Positions 1 through 8,436 are shown, counted from the stretch's first letter. The stretch: 64,000 nt of DNA from Rhodobacteraceae bacterium 63075 (GCA_003417655.1 QVMW01000006.1:1-64000); one strand, 5' to 3'. Notes: generated by a model from the letters alone, not told the origin. Made by a program: numbers and translations.

Positions 1-58
1 GAAAGGTCCGCTCCGGGCTGCGAGCGGCCATTCCCACCCAAACGGAAACGACGCCCCC

Positions 59-568
59 TCAACTCTCGCTCAGCGCCACCTTCATGTCCTTGACCTCGTA
101 GATCACCTCGCCATCGGCCTCGACGATCCCGTCTGCCACGCCCATGGTGAGCCGCCGTGTCTGCACGGCCTTGGTGAAATCGATCTTGTAGGTCAGCATC
201 TTGCGGTCGGGCCGGACCATGCCCTTGAGCTTCACTTCGCCCACACCCAGCGCATAGCCGCGCCCCTGCCAGCCGCGCCAGCCGAGGTTGAAGCCCGTGA
301 GCTGCCAGAGCCCGTCGAGACCGAGACAGCCCGGCATGATCGGGTTGCCCGGGAAGTGACATTCGAAGAACCACAGGTCAGGTTTGATGTCGAACTCGGC
401 CAGCACATGCCCCTTGCCATGCGCCCCGCCATCGGCGGAGATATCCGTGATCCGGTCCATCATCAGCATCGGCGGCTCGGGCAGCTGCGCGTTACCTTCG
501 CCGAAGAGCTCGCCTCGGGCGCATTTCAAAAGGTCGTCACGGTCGAAACTGCTGGGGTATTGAGCCAT
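59..568 (-). CDS. fabA: FabA, 3-hydroxydecanoyl-ACP dehydratase/isomerase
   Basis: FabA dehydrates (3R)-hydroxydecanoyl-ACP and isomerises the product to the cis-3 enoyl form, opening the unsaturated branch of type II fatty acid synthesis. The 169-residue product begins MAQYPSSF and carries the hot-dog active site [12 protein letters not shown] with His71 and the partner Asp85 in GLDGLWQ, matching the family in length and motif spacing. A GTG at 580 is in frame, but the ATG at 568 lies 11 nt after GGAAAGG and is preferred. The gene is transcribed towards the left edge, where fabB and fabI would be expected from related genomes (inference). It is divergent from irr across about 210 bp. Confidence 0.95.
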   Translation of the reverse strand: MAQYPSSFDRDDLLKCARGELFGEGNAQLPEPPMLMMDRITDISADGGAHGKGHVLAEFDIKPDLWFFECHFPGNPIMPGCLGLDGLWQLTGFNLGWRGWQGRGYALGVGEVKLKGMVRPDRKMLTYKIDFTKAVQTRRLTMGVADGIVEADGEVIYEVKDMKVALSES

Positions 569-778
569 CTCTGGGGGCACCTTTCCATGGGTCTGCGCTT
601 TATCCCGCTCCCTCTAGCACCCGCCCGAACCCTCCTGCAAGCATCGTGCGCCGGCAAGACACGCGCCCCATGCGCGGCAACTCTTGAAGAACAGGCGGTT
701 TTGCCCCTATATTGGCGCGAACGGGCAGAGCGCTGCCGGACCTGCAAACGGAACGCAAACGGATTGAGCGAACGCGCC

Positions 779-1189
779 ATGACAGAGCAGAAAACCTCGA
801 CAGCCTGGCTGACCGGCGCCGGCCTGCGCCCCACCCGCCAGCGCGCCCTGCTGGCCGAGCTTCTGGTGGGCGATGGCAAGGACCGTCACGTCACCGCCGA
901 GTCGCTCTTCGAGGCGGCCAAGAAATCGGGCGAGCAGGTCTCACTGGCCACGGTCTACAACACGCTGCGTGCCTTCTGTAACGCAGGCCTGATGCACGAG
1001 ATCACCGTCGATGGCACCAAGAGCTATTTCGACACCAACACCTCCGAGCATCCGCATTTCTTCTGGGAAGATACCGGCGAGCTGACCGATGCCTCCAGGG
1101 AGCGCATGGAGATCGTCAACCTCCCCGACGCCCCCGCCGAGGCCGAGATCGCCTCGGTCGACGTGGTCATCCGCCTGCGCCGCACCTGA
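779..1189 (+). CDS. irr: Irr-type Fur-family iron response regulator
   Basis: This 136-residue protein has an N-terminal winged helix (LRPTRQRALLAELL; SLATVYNTLRAF near residues 55-66) and a C-terminal dimer domain with HPHF (His91, His93) where Fur proteins bind metal or haem. Irr controls haem synthesis and iron uptake and storage in alphaproteobacteria. The N-terminal GCPWHD-type haem regulatory motif of rhizobial Irr is absent, as known for Rhodobacterales Irr. The position divergent from fabA is typical of this order and favours Irr over Fur, Mur or Zur. The ATG at 779 is chosen because the frame further upstream overlaps fabA on the other strand. A row of hairpins follows the stop. Confidence 0.85.
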   Translation: MTEQKTSTAWLTGAGLRPTRQRALLAELLVGDGKDRHVTAESLFEAAKKSGEQVSLATVYNTLRAFCNAGLMHEITVDGTKSYFDTNTSEHPHFFWEDTGELTDASRERMEIVNLPDAPAEAEIASVDVVIRLRRT

Positions 1190-1197
1190 GCGAGGCG

Positions 1198-1313
1198 CCG
1201 TTTTCCGTCGCGGAAAACGGTCCGGATTTTTGCGAAAAATCCGCGCGCGAACGCCCGCGCCCCGGCCACGATTTCATCGCATGAAATCGGATCGAAATCC
1301 GCGACGGATTTCG
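1198..1313. repeat. Array of four different triloop palindromes
   Basis: Four self-complementary units follow irr. Their arms differ, but each has a three-base loop: CCGTTTTCCG with loop TCG (1198-1220), CGGATTTTT with GCG (1223-1243), CGATTTCAT with CGC (1269-1289) and CGAAATCCG with CGA (1293-1313). All arms pair perfectly over 9-10 bp. A weaker GCGCG/CGCGC pair lies at 1245-1260. No T-run follows any unit, so this is not a standard intrinsic terminator. The position right after a stop codon suggests a role in 3' end formation or mRNA protection (inference). Similar groups recur elsewhere in the window. Confidence 0.85.
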
Positions 1314-1368
1314 AGCCCCTTGACCTCGCCCCAGCCGCGCCCAGTCTCACGCAAAAAGGGAGCCTTCC

Positions 1369-2358
1369 ATGCGCGCGATCACCTATTCAGAGTTCGGCCC
1401 GGCGGCCGATATCCTCGAGCTCACCGAGATCAAGACCCCAACGCCCGCCGCCGGCGAGGTGCTCGTGCGCCTCGCCTTCTCCGGCGTGAACCCGTCGGAC
1501 GTGAAGGCCCGCGCGGGCGGGCGCCCCGGCGTCACCAAGCCGCCCTTCCCGCAGATCATCCCCCATTCCGACGGCGCGGGCGTGATCGAGGCTGTGGGCA
1601 GCGGCATTGATAGCGCCCGTATCGGCGAGCGGGTCTGGATCTGGAACGGCCAGTGGCAGCGCGCCCACGGCACCTGCGCCGAATTTATCGCCCTGCCCGC
1701 CAGCCAGGCCGTGCCGCTGGGCGATCACAGCTTCGAGACGGGCGCGTCCCTCGGCATCCCCGCGCTGACGGCGGCCCATACCGTGCTCGGCGGCGGCCCC
1801 GTGGAGGGCAAGACGCTTCTCGTCTCGGGCGCGGGCGGCTCGGTCGGGTTCATGGCGGTGCAGCTGGCCAAATGGGCCGGCGCGCGCGTCGTGGCCACGG
1901 CCTCGCCCGGCGAGAGCACGGCACAGGCGCAGGACGCCGGGGCCGATGCGGTGCTCGATCACCGCTCGCCCGACCTCGCCGAAGAGATCCTCACGGCCAC
2001 GAACGGCAATCACATCGCCCGCGCCATCGAATGCGAATTCGGCGCGAACGTGAACACCCTGGCCGAGGTCATGGCCCCGAACGGCACCATCGCCGCCTAC
2101 GGCTCGGCGCTCGAGATGGCCCCGGTGCTCCCCTTCGGCCCGCTTCTGTTCAAGGCGATCACCATCGACATCGCGCTGGTCTACATCCTGCGCCCCGAGG
2201 AGCGCGAAACGGCCATCGGCCATGTCCACGCGGCCCTCGCGGATGGCGCGCTGAGCGCCCGCGTCGCAAAGCGCGTGCCCCTCGCCGAGACCGCCCGCGC
2301 CCACGAGGCTGTCGAGGCGGCGGGGCGTCACGGCGCGATCCTCGTCGATTGCAGCTAA
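1369..2358 (+). CDS. Zinc-free MDR oxidoreductase (quinone reductase type)
   Basis: The 329-residue product is a medium-chain dehydrogenase/reductase of the NADPH:quinone oxidoreductase type. It has an N-terminal GroES-like part (GVNPSDVKARAGG near residue 45, HSDGAGVIEAVG) and a Rossmann part with VSGAGGSVGFMAVQLAKWAG near residue 150. The cysteine clusters of zinc alcohol dehydrogenases are missing, and the AGGSVG motif indicates NADP(H) use. It probably reduces a quinone or enone in the cytosol; the substrate is not apparent. The ATG at 1369 follows GGGAG. It stands alone between the irr palindromes and the first copy of the structured repeat. Confidence 0.85.
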   Translation: MRAITYSEFGPAADILELTEIKTPTPAAGEVLVRLAFSGVNPSDVKARAGGRPGVTKPPFPQIIPHSDGAGVIEAVGSGIDSARIGERVWIWNGQWQRAHGTCAEFIALPASQAVPLGDHSFETGASLGIPALTAAHTVLGGGPVEGKTLLVSGAGGSVGFMAVQLAKWAGARVVATASPGESTAQAQDAGADAVLDHRSPDLAEEILTATNGNHIARAIECEFGANVNTLAEVMAPNGTIAAYGSALEMAPVLPFGPLLFKAITIDIALVYILRPEERETAIGHVHAALADGALSARVAKRVPLAETARAHEAVEAAGRHGAILVDCS

Positions 2359-2370
2359 GCGCGCGCGGCG

Positions 2371-2492
2371 CATTAACCTTTGCGCGTTAACTCTTGCCGC
2401 GGCACCGCGCGCTGTACTAGAGGGGTGTACTAGGGGGGTGTACAGGTCGGCACCCCCCGTTTTGCCGGGTTAACGGCGAGAGGTTAACGCCG
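2371..2492 (+). repeat. Structured GTTAAC/GTGTAC repeat, copy 1
   Basis: This is the first of three similar intergenic elements. The inner hairpin is GGGGGGTG (2433-2440), loop TACAGGTCGG (2441-2450), CACCCCCC (2451-2458). An outer stem joins TTAACTCTTGCCG (2387-2399) to CGGCGAGAGGTTAA (2474-2487) with one bulged G. A degenerate tandem GGGGTGTACTAG lies before the hairpin, and GTTAAC sites flank and interrupt it. It lies between an MDR reductase and sodB, both on the plus strand. It could be a structured RNA or a non-autonomous dispersed repeat; no coding content is seen. Confidence 0.85.
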
Positions 2493-2533
2493 CGCACGCT
2501 GGCCTGTTTCGGAACCCTGGACGCTTCAAGGGG

Positions 2534-2562
2534 TTGACCTTCTGCAAATGAACCCTTCATTT
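2534..2562 (+). promoter_or_regulatory. sodB promoter with Fur-family-like dyad
   Basis: TTGACC (2534-2539) is a good -35 box with a weaker TCATTT 17 bp on. A perfect inverted repeat, AAATGAA-CCC-TTCATTT (2546-2562), fills the spacer and -10 region and is bracketed by TGCA at 2543 and 2565. The arrangement resembles Fur/Mur-family operators, which fits metal-dependent control of a superoxide dismutase. The regulator is inferred, not shown. Confidence 0.55.
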
Positions 2563-2599
2563 CATGCATAACGAAACGCGAACTCAAGGGGGGCCCGAA

Positions 2600-3202
2600 A
2601 TGGCTTTTGAACTACCTGATCTACCATACGCCCACGACGCTCTGGCCGGCAAAGGCATGTCGAAGGAGACGCTCGAATACCACCACGACCTGCACCACAA
2701 GGCCTATGTCGACAATGGCAACAAGGCCATTGCCGGGACCGAATGGGAGGGCAAGTCGCTCGAGGAGATCATCAAGGGCACCTATGACGCGAATGCCGTC
2801 GCCCAGAGCGGAATCTTCAACAACATCAGCCAGCTGTGGAATCACAACCAGTTCTGGGAGATGATGGGCCCGGGTGACAGCAAGATGCCCGGCGAGCTGG
2901 AAAACGCGCTCAAGCAGGCCTTCGGTTCCATCGAGAAGTTCAAGGAAGATTTCTCCGCCGCGGGCGCGGGCCAGTTCGGCTCCGGCTGGGCCTGGCTGGT
3001 GCAGAACGCCGACGGCTCGCTCGCCGTCACCAAGACGGAAAACGGCGTCAATCCCGTCTGCTTTGATCAGACCGCGCTTCTGGGCTGCGACGTCTGGGAG
3101 CACAGCTACTACATCGACTTCCGCAACAAGCGCCCGGCCTACCTCACGAACTTCCTCGACAACCTGGTGAACTGGGAAAACGTCGCCTCGCGCATGAAGT
3201 AA
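2600..3202 (+). CDS. sodB: Superoxide dismutase, Fe/Mn family (SodB type)
   Basis: SodB converts superoxide to oxygen and peroxide in the cytosol. The 200-residue sequence begins FELPDLPYAHDAL, as iron SODs do. It has metal ligands His28 (LEYHHDLHH), the His of WNHNQFW, and the Asp and His of DVWEHSYY. QFGSGWAWLV also favours the iron subgroup, although metal choice cannot be fixed from sequence. The ATG at 2600 follows AAGGGGGG; an ATG at 2564 lies next to the proposed operator and would add an atypical 12-residue extension. A strong terminator follows, so it is monocistronic. Confidence 0.95.
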   Translation: MAFELPDLPYAHDALAGKGMSKETLEYHHDLHHKAYVDNGNKAIAGTEWEGKSLEEIIKGTYDANAVAQSGIFNNISQLWNHNQFWEMMGPGDSKMPGELENALKQAFGSIEKFKEDFSAAGAGQFGSGWAWLVQNADGSLAVTKTENGVNPVCFDQTALLGCDVWEHSYYIDFRNKRPAYLTNFLDNLVNWENVASRMK

Positions 3203-3229
3203 GCCGCTGAAACAGCGAAGTTTATCACC

Positions 3230-3262
3230 GCGCCTCGCAAGTCTCTTGCGGGGCGCTTTTTC
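3230..3262 (+). terminator. Intrinsic terminator after sodB
   Basis: The stem GCGCCTCGCAAG pairs with CTTGCGGGGCGC (one T-G pair) around loop TCT and is followed by TTTTT. It lies 28 bp past the sodB stop. Confidence 0.9.
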
Positions 3263-3335
3263 GTTTGCGGTGCGAATTTCTTGCCAAACGCCGAGCTTCA
3301 CCTATCTTCTCGTGACCTGAAGCCGAAAGCTGCCC

Positions 3336-4556
3336 ATGCCCGCCCGCCTGCCCGTGATCTTCATCGTGTCAACCGTCGTGATCGATGCCATGGGCATCGG
3401 GCTGATCATCCCCGTGATGCCCGATCTCATCCGCGAGGTCCAGGGCGGCACGATCGCCACGGCGGCCGTCTGGGGCGGCGTGCTTTCCACCTCCTTCGCG
3501 GTGATGCAGTTCCTCTTCGCGCCCTTGCTCGGCTCGCTTTCCGACGCGGTCGGGCGGCGTCCCGTCCTGCTCGTTAGTCTTTTGGTAATGGCCGCCGATT
3601 ACGTTGTCATGGCCCTTGCGGGAAGTATCTGGCTTCTGCTCGCCGGCCGCATCGTCGGCGGCATCACGGCGGCCACGCACAGCACGGCCATGGCCTACAT
3701 GGCCGATATCTCCGCGCCGCATGAAAAGGCCGCGCGCTTCGGGCTCATCGGCATGGGCTTCGGCATCGGCTTCGTGCTCGGCCCCGTCCTCGGCGGGCTG
3801 CTGGCCGAATACGGCACCCGCGCGCCCTTCTGGGCAGCCGGCGCGCTGGCCTTTCTCAATGCGCTGCTGGGCCTTGCCGTGCTGCGCGAAACGGTCACGG
3901 TTCGCACCCGCCGCGCCTTCGAATGGCGCCGTGCAAACCCCTTCGGCGCGCTGCGTTCCACGGCGCGCTTTGCCGGGCTGAAGGTCCTGCTCGCGGTGTT
4001 TCTCTTCTTCCAGATCGCGCATTACGTCTACCCGGCGGTCTGGGCCTTCTTCTCCGCAGAGCGCTTCGACTGGGATGCGCGCATGATCGGGCTCAGCCTC
4101 GGCATCTACGGGCTCAGCTTCGCGCTCGTTCAGGGCTTTCTGGTCAAGCCCGCCATCCGCTGGCTGGGCGAGCGCCGCGCCGTCATCGCCGGGCTCACGG
4201 TCGATATCGTCTCGCTCGTCTTTCTCGGCTTCGTCACCTCCGGCATGCTCCTGCTCGCGGTCATCCCCATCTTCTCGCTGGGGGCCGTGGCCGCGCCCGC
4301 GCTACAGGGAATCATGTCGCGCAACGTGCCGGACAATGCCCAGGGCGAGCTGCAGGGCGTCATGGGCTCGCTGTCCTCCTTGTCGATGATCGTCTCGCCA
4401 CTTCTGATGACCCAGACCTTCTATCTCTTCACGGCCCGCGATGCCCCGGTCTACCTGCCCGGCGCGCCCTTCCTCCTGGCCGCCGCAATCATGGCCGTTT
4501 CGCTGCTCATATATGCCTGGGACAGGTCCGCCCGCTCCGAACCGGACACCGCCTGA
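3336..4556 (+). CDS. MFS exporter, TetA-like
   Basis: This 406-residue inner-membrane protein has about twelve hydrophobic segments. The family loop 2-3 motif reads LGSLSDAVGRRPVLL near residue 65, and DAMGIGLIIPVMPDL in helix 1 is typical of the TetA/TCR drug:proton antiporter branch. Helix 5 has GFGIGFVLGPVLGGLL. It probably exports a drug or metabolite using the proton gradient; tetracycline itself need not be the substrate. It starts about 70 bp after the sodB terminator and may share a transcript with the dehydrogenase 80 bp downstream. Composition is like the surroundings. Confidence 0.85.
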   Translation: MPARLPVIFIVSTVVIDAMGIGLIIPVMPDLIREVQGGTIATAAVWGGVLSTSFAVMQFLFAPLLGSLSDAVGRRPVLLVSLLVMAADYVVMALAGSIWLLLAGRIVGGITAATHSTAMAYMADISAPHEKAARFGLIGMGFGIGFVLGPVLGGLLAEYGTRAPFWAAGALAFLNALLGLAVLRETVTVRTRRAFEWRRANPFGALRSTARFAGLKVLLAVFLFFQIAHYVYPAVWAFFSAERFDWDARMIGLSLGIYGLSFALVQGFLVKPAIRWLGERRAVIAGLTVDIVSLVFLGFVTSGMLLLAVIPIFSLGAVAAPALQGIMSRNVPDNAQGELQGVMGSLSSLSMIVSPLLMTQTFYLFTARDAPVYLPGAPFLLAAAIMAVSLLIYAWDRSARSEPDTA

Positions 4557-4636
4557 AGACGCCGCGTCACACGGGACATATTGTGGCTTGCAGACCCGGC
4601 CCCGCCGCGTCAGGCTCGCGGCAAAAGGAGACTCAC

Positions 4637-5719
4637 ATGACGAAAATCAAGGCCGCCGTCTGTCACGCATTCGGCGCACCGCTCAAGGTCGAGGAGGTCG
4701 AGCTGCGCGCGCCCGGCCAAGGCGAGGTCGAGGTCGCGCTCGAGGCCGTGGCGATCTGCCATTCCGACATTTCCTATGCCGATGGCTACTGGGGCGGCTC
4801 GCTGCCGGCGGTCTATGGCCACGAGGCGGCGGGGCGCATCAGCGCCGTCGGCCCCGGCGTGACGGGCTACGCCGAAGGCGACAGCGTCATCGTCACGCTG
4901 ATCCGCGCCTGCGGCACCTGCCCCTCCTGTGCCGCCGGCAGCCCGGTGACATGCGCCACGCCCTATGACGGCGACAAGGGGCCGCTCAAGACGGCTGAGG
5001 GCGGCAGGCTGCACCAGGCCATGGCCTGCGGGGCCTTTGCCGAAAGGGTCGTCGTGGACCGCTCGCAAATCGTCAAGATCGACGCGGACATGCCCAAGGA
5101 TTCCGCCGCGCTCATCTCCTGCGGGGTGATCACCGGCGTCGGCGCGGTGGTCAACTCGGCCGGGCTGCGCGCCGGGCAGGATGTCGTCGTGATCGGCGCG
5201 GGCGGTGTCGGCCTCAACGCCATCCAGGGCGCGCGCATCGCCGGCGCGCGGCGCATCGTCGCCGTGGACATGAGCGAAGAGAAGCTCGAGGACGCCAAGG
5301 CCTTCGGCGCAACCGACGGCGTCCTGGCCACGCAGAAAAGCCCCTGGCGCGCGGCGAAGGTGGCCATGGGCCGCGGGGCCGATGCCGTGCTTGTCACGGT
5401 CGGTGTGCCGCAGGCCTATGACGACGCCCCGCGTTATCTCGGCTATGGCGGCAAGGTCGTCATGGTGGGCATGCCGCCCTCGGGCAAACCCTCCTCCTAC
5501 GAGCCGGTCAACTTCGCCGCCGTGGGCCAGTCGCTTATCGGCTCGAAGATGGGCGATACGGTGATCCAGCGCGACATCCCCTGGATGGTCGATCTCTACA
5601 GGCAGGGCCGCCTCAAGCTCGATGAGCTCATCTCGAACCGCTGGTCGCTCGATCAGATCAACGAGGCCATCGAAGACACCAAGTCGGGCAATGCCCGCCG
5701 CAACGTCATCATTTTCTGA
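4637..5719 (+). CDS. Zinc-dependent alcohol dehydrogenase
   Basis: The 360-residue MDR enzyme oxidises an alcohol, or reduces an aldehyde, with NAD(P). Catalytic zinc ligands are Cys41 (AICHSD), His62-Glu63 (GHEAAG) and Cys162. The structural zinc lobe is intact: Cys92, Cys95, Cys98 and Cys106. The coenzyme motif GAGGVGLNAIQGA follows near residue 190. The ATG at 4637 has GGAG at proper distance. Only 8 bp separate it from an enolase-superfamily gene, so the two probably act in one pathway, for example oxidation of a sugar acid or polyol coupled to dehydration. The substrate is unknown. Confidence 0.88.
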   Translation: MTKIKAAVCHAFGAPLKVEEVELRAPGQGEVEVALEAVAICHSDISYADGYWGGSLPAVYGHEAAGRISAVGPGVTGYAEGDSVIVTLIRACGTCPSCAAGSPVTCATPYDGDKGPLKTAEGGRLHQAMACGAFAERVVVDRSQIVKIDADMPKDSAALISCGVITGVGAVVNSAGLRAGQDVVVIGAGGVGLNAIQGARIAGARRIVAVDMSEEKLEDAKAFGATDGVLATQKSPWRAAKVAMGRGADAVLVTVGVPQAYDDAPRYLGYGGKVVMVGMPPSGKPSSYEPVNFAAVGQSLIGSKMGDTVIQRDIPWMVDLYRQGRLKLDELISNRWSLDQINEAIEDTKSGNARRNVIIF

Positions 5720-5727
5720 GGCACCCC

Positions 5728-6960
5728 ATGCATCTCAAGGACCTCGACATCATCGTGACAGCGCCCCCGGCCCCCGGCTGGGGCGGGCGCTACTGGATCC
5801 TCGTCAAAGTCACGACCGATACCGGGATCACCGGCTGGGGCGAGTGCTATGCCAGCTCCGTCGGCCCCGAAGCCATGCGCGCGGTGATCGAGGATGTCTT
5901 CACCCGCCACATGGAGGGCGAGAACCCCGAAAACATCGAGCTGATGTTCCGCCGCGCCTATTCGGCGGGGTTCACGCAGCGCCCCGATCTGACGGTCATG
6001 GGCGCGTTTTCCGGGCTGGAGATCGCCTGCTGGGACATCCTGGGCAAGGCCCGCGAGCGGCCTGTCTACGCGCTGCTCGGCGGGCGGATGAACGAACGTA
6101 TCCGCGCCTATACCTACATCTACCCGCTCGAGCATCACGACATGGAAACCTTCTGGACCGATGCCGACGCCGCGGGCGAGGCGGCGGCGGATTACGTGGA
6201 GCAGGGCTACACCGCCGTGAAATTCGACCCCGCGGGCCCTTACACGATGCGCGGCGGCCACATGCCCGCCATGTCGGACATCTCCACATCGGTGGCCTTC
6301 TGCGCGGCGATCCGCGAGGCCGTCGGCGACAAGGCCGATCTGCTCTTCGGCACGCATGGCCAGTTCAACACCGCCGGGGCGATCCGCCTAGGCCAGGCGC
6401 TCGAGCCCTTCTCGCCGCTCTGGTACGAGGAGCCGACACCCCCCGACAACATCGAGGACATGGCCCGCGTCGCGCGGCAGGTGCGCATCCCCGTCGCGAC
6501 CGGAGAGCGCATGACCACCAAGGCCGAGTTCGGCGCGGTCATGCGCGCGGGCGCGGCCGAGATTCTCCAGCCGGCCCTTGGGCGCGCGGGCGGCATCTGG
6601 GAGATGAAGAAGGTCGCCGCCATGGCCGAGAGCTTCAACGTGCAGATGGCCCCGCATCTCTATGCCGGCCCGGTCGAATGGGCCGCGAACCTGCATCTCG
6701 CCACCTCGATTCCCAACCTGCTGCTGGCCGAGACCATCGAAACCGACTTTCACGATTCGCTCATCAAGGGGGCCATCCGCGTCGAGAACGGGTTCGTGCG
6801 GCTTTCGGATGCGCCCGGCCTCGGCATCGAGGTCGACGAAGAGCTGGCCCGCGCCCATCCCTATCGCGGCGAGGCGCTGCACCTGGAAATGCGCGAAGAG
6901 CCCTGCGACTATCAGGAAGGCAACAACTTCCAGGGCGGGGCACCTGCAAGCTCGCACTGA
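5728..6960 (+). CDS. Enolase-superfamily (mandelate racemase group) enzyme
   Basis: The 410-residue protein has the N-terminal capping domain and a (beta/alpha)7-beta barrel. Barrel motifs are KFD (Lys165, Asp167), GTHGQF (His210), WYEEP (Glu234/235), ATGERM (Glu260) and the C-terminal base in APHLY (His310). These point to abstraction of an alpha-proton from a carboxylate, most often sugar-acid dehydration as in DgoD. The first metal ligand, usually Asp two residues before the catalytic His, appears to be Gly208, so magnesium binding may differ. It is translationally close to the upstream alcohol dehydrogenase. Substrate assignment is not possible from sequence. Confidence 0.8.
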   Translation: MHLKDLDIIVTAPPAPGWGGRYWILVKVTTDTGITGWGECYASSVGPEAMRAVIEDVFTRHMEGENPENIELMFRRAYSAGFTQRPDLTVMGAFSGLEIACWDILGKARERPVYALLGGRMNERIRAYTYIYPLEHHDMETFWTDADAAGEAAADYVEQGYTAVKFDPAGPYTMRGGHMPAMSDISTSVAFCAAIREAVGDKADLLFGTHGQFNTAGAIRLGQALEPFSPLWYEEPTPPDNIEDMARVARQVRIPVATGERMTTKAEFGAVMRAGAAEILQPALGRAGGIWEMKKVAAMAESFNVQMAPHLYAGPVEWAANLHLATSIPNLLLAETIETDFHDSLIKGAIRVENGFVRLSDAPGLGIEVDEELARAHPYRGEALHLEMREEPCDYQEGNNFQGGAPASSH

Positions 6961-7233
6961 CGTGTTTCGCAGCAGGCTCTGCCTTGGAGCTTTTAAAAGG
7001 GTTTCAGTAGCTTGGGCTGCGTGGCGCGGAGTCAGCGCCATCTTGCCGGCAGCTCCGATCTGCCGCGCAGTGGCTTGCATTTTGACCACCGGCCTGCCAT
7101 ATTTGCCTTGCTTACGATCTTCTACTCGACCCTGTTTTCCGATCAACCGGCCTACAGCTCTCGACGACGATAGAGACTACGCCGGAGCTGTCGCAGGTCC
7201 GCGGACAGCAATAAAACGAAGGAAAACAGTACT
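6961..7233. other. Intergenic region and long leader of cspA
   Basis: These 273 bases hold no convincing gene. GGCGC-GGAGTCA-GCGCC near 7030 can form a small hairpin. The segment next to the ATG is comparatively rich in A (CAATAAAACGAAGGAAAACAG) and supplies the ribosome site. Cold-shock mRNAs often have long structured leaders, so a thermosensing leader is possible but not demonstrated. Confidence 0.4.
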
Positions 7234-7440
7234 ATGGCTACTGGCACAGTAAAATGGTTCAACTCCACCAAAGGCTACGGCTTCATCGCACCCGATGGTG
7301 GCTCCAAGGACGTATTCGTCCACATCTCGGCTGTTGAGCGCGCCGGCCTCACAGGCCTCGCCGACGATCAGAAAGTCAGCTTCGAAATCGAGGCAGGCCG
7401 CGACGGACGCGAATCCGCCTCGAACATCGAACTGCTCTAA
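7234..7440 (+). CDS. cspA: Cold-shock domain protein CspA
   Basis: This 68-residue single cold-shock domain protein has both RNA-binding motifs, KGYGFIAPD (RNP1) and DVFVHISAV (RNP2). It binds single-stranded RNA or DNA and acts as an RNA chaperone in the cytosol. Length and charge are standard. The site AAGGAAAA stands 10 nt before the ATG. It is monocistronic, with its own leader and a strong terminator. Several paralogues are usual in this order, so the cspA symbol marks the family rather than a defined orthologue. Confidence 0.93.
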   Translation: MATGTVKWFNSTKGYGFIAPDGGSKDVFVHISAVERAGLTGLADDQKVSFEIEAGRDGRESASNIELL

Positions 7441-7456
7441 GCCGTTTCGAATAATG

Positions 7457-7487
7457 GAAAAAGGCGCGCCGCGGGCGCGCCTTTTTT
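7457..7487 (+). terminator. Intrinsic terminator after cspA
   Basis: GGCGCGCC (7463-7470), loop GCG, GGCGCGCC (7474-7481), then TTTTTT. An A-run before the stem makes it potentially bidirectional, which would also serve the minus-strand gene ending at 7498. Confidence 0.93.
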
Positions 7488-7497
7488 CGTTTCGGGC

Positions 7498-7743
7498 CTA
7501 TTTATCGCCCTCGCCGGGGGCCTCGTCCGCGCCCGGCGCAGGCAGGGCCAGCGCCTCGTCGGGCATCTGTTCGGGCAGCTCCAGCGCGATCTGGCTGTTC
7601 TCCGCGTCATAGCTCAGCACCGGCTTTTCCTCGAGCCCTGCGAGCACCGCGTTGATCTCGCCGAGGGCGCGCGCGACTGTCTGCCGCTGGCTCTCCTGCG
7701 CGGCTGCGCCCTTGCCGCCAATCTTCTTGAGAAATTCAAACAT
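7498..7743 (-). CDS. Small acidic protein of unknown function
   Basis: The 81-residue product starts MFEFLKKIGGKG, continues with an amphipathic stretch (QRQTVARALGEINAVLAGL) and ends in an acidic, Pro/Ala-rich tail. There is no signal peptide, membrane segment or known motif. A GGGGG tract precedes the ATG. It ends 10 bp from the cspA terminator and starts 105 bp downstream of yciA, so the two may share a transcript. No function is proposed. Codon use is like the neighbours, which supports a real gene. Confidence 0.65.
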   Translation of the reverse strand: MFEFLKKIGGKGAAAQESQRQTVARALGEINAVLAGLEEKPVLSYDAENSQIALELPEQMPDEALALPAPGADEAPGEGDK

Positions 7744-7848
7744 CTGATACCCCCGGCTCTGGCATGTTCGGTCCCGGGTAGCACGGCACCCACCCGCGCT
7801 GGAGGGGAAACCCCCTGCACTCTTCCCATGCGTGTTGACCGGCGCGGC

Positions 7849-8232
7849 TCACTCCTTCGGGATCGGGCGCGGCCGGCCTTCCTCGTCGATCGCGACATAG
7901 GTGAAAAGCCCTTCGGTCACCTTCTCGCGCTCGGCGGAAATCCTGCGCCGCGCCCAGGCTTCGAGGCCGATCGCCATCGAGGTATTGCCCACGCGGTCAA
8001 CCCACGCATAAACGCACAGGATATCGCCCACCTGCACGGGCCGGATGAACTTCATCGCATCCACCGCCACGGTCGTCACCCGCCCCCCGGCGCGCTCCGC
8101 GGCGATGATCCCGCTGGCCACGTCCATCTGCGACAGGACCCAACCGCCGAAAATATCGCCGTTCACGTTCACATCCGAGGGCATGGCCACGGTGCGCAGG
8201 GTCAGCGCGCCATTCGGGGTTTCTTCTGTCAT
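7849..8232 (-). CDS. yciA: Acyl-CoA thioesterase, YciA type
   Basis: This 127-residue single hot-dog domain enzyme hydrolyses acyl-CoA to free acid and CoA in the cytosol. The motif DVNVNGDIFGGWVLSQMD contains the catalytic Asp of the acot/YciA family, and AVDAMKFIRPVQVGD follows. The start at 8232 (MTEETPNG) is chosen because AAAGG lies 9 nt upstream; the in-frame ATG at 8250 has no ribosome site. About 200 bp separate it from the divergent small membrane-protein gene. Confidence 0.88.
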   Translation of the reverse strand: MTEETPNGALTLRTVAMPSDVNVNGDIFGGWVLSQMDVASGIIAAERAGGRVTTVAVDAMKFIRPVQVGDILCVYAWVDRVGNTSMAIGLEAWARRRISAEREKVTEGLFTYVAIDEEGRPRPIPKE

Positions 8233-8436
8233 CTTGCGGCCTTTCGACATGTTTCGGGATCGGAATTGACCCAGGTTCGAGAGCAACGTTTAACGCTTCG
8301 TAAAGGGTATACGGATAGGCTGGGCAATTGAAGCCGCCTTGAAATGACGAGGAACGCCCCCGCTTTTCCTTTTCCTCGCCACATTCCTGCCCGTTTTCGG
8401 GTTTTGGAATGAAGGGATCGCAACAGGAGAGTGAAC

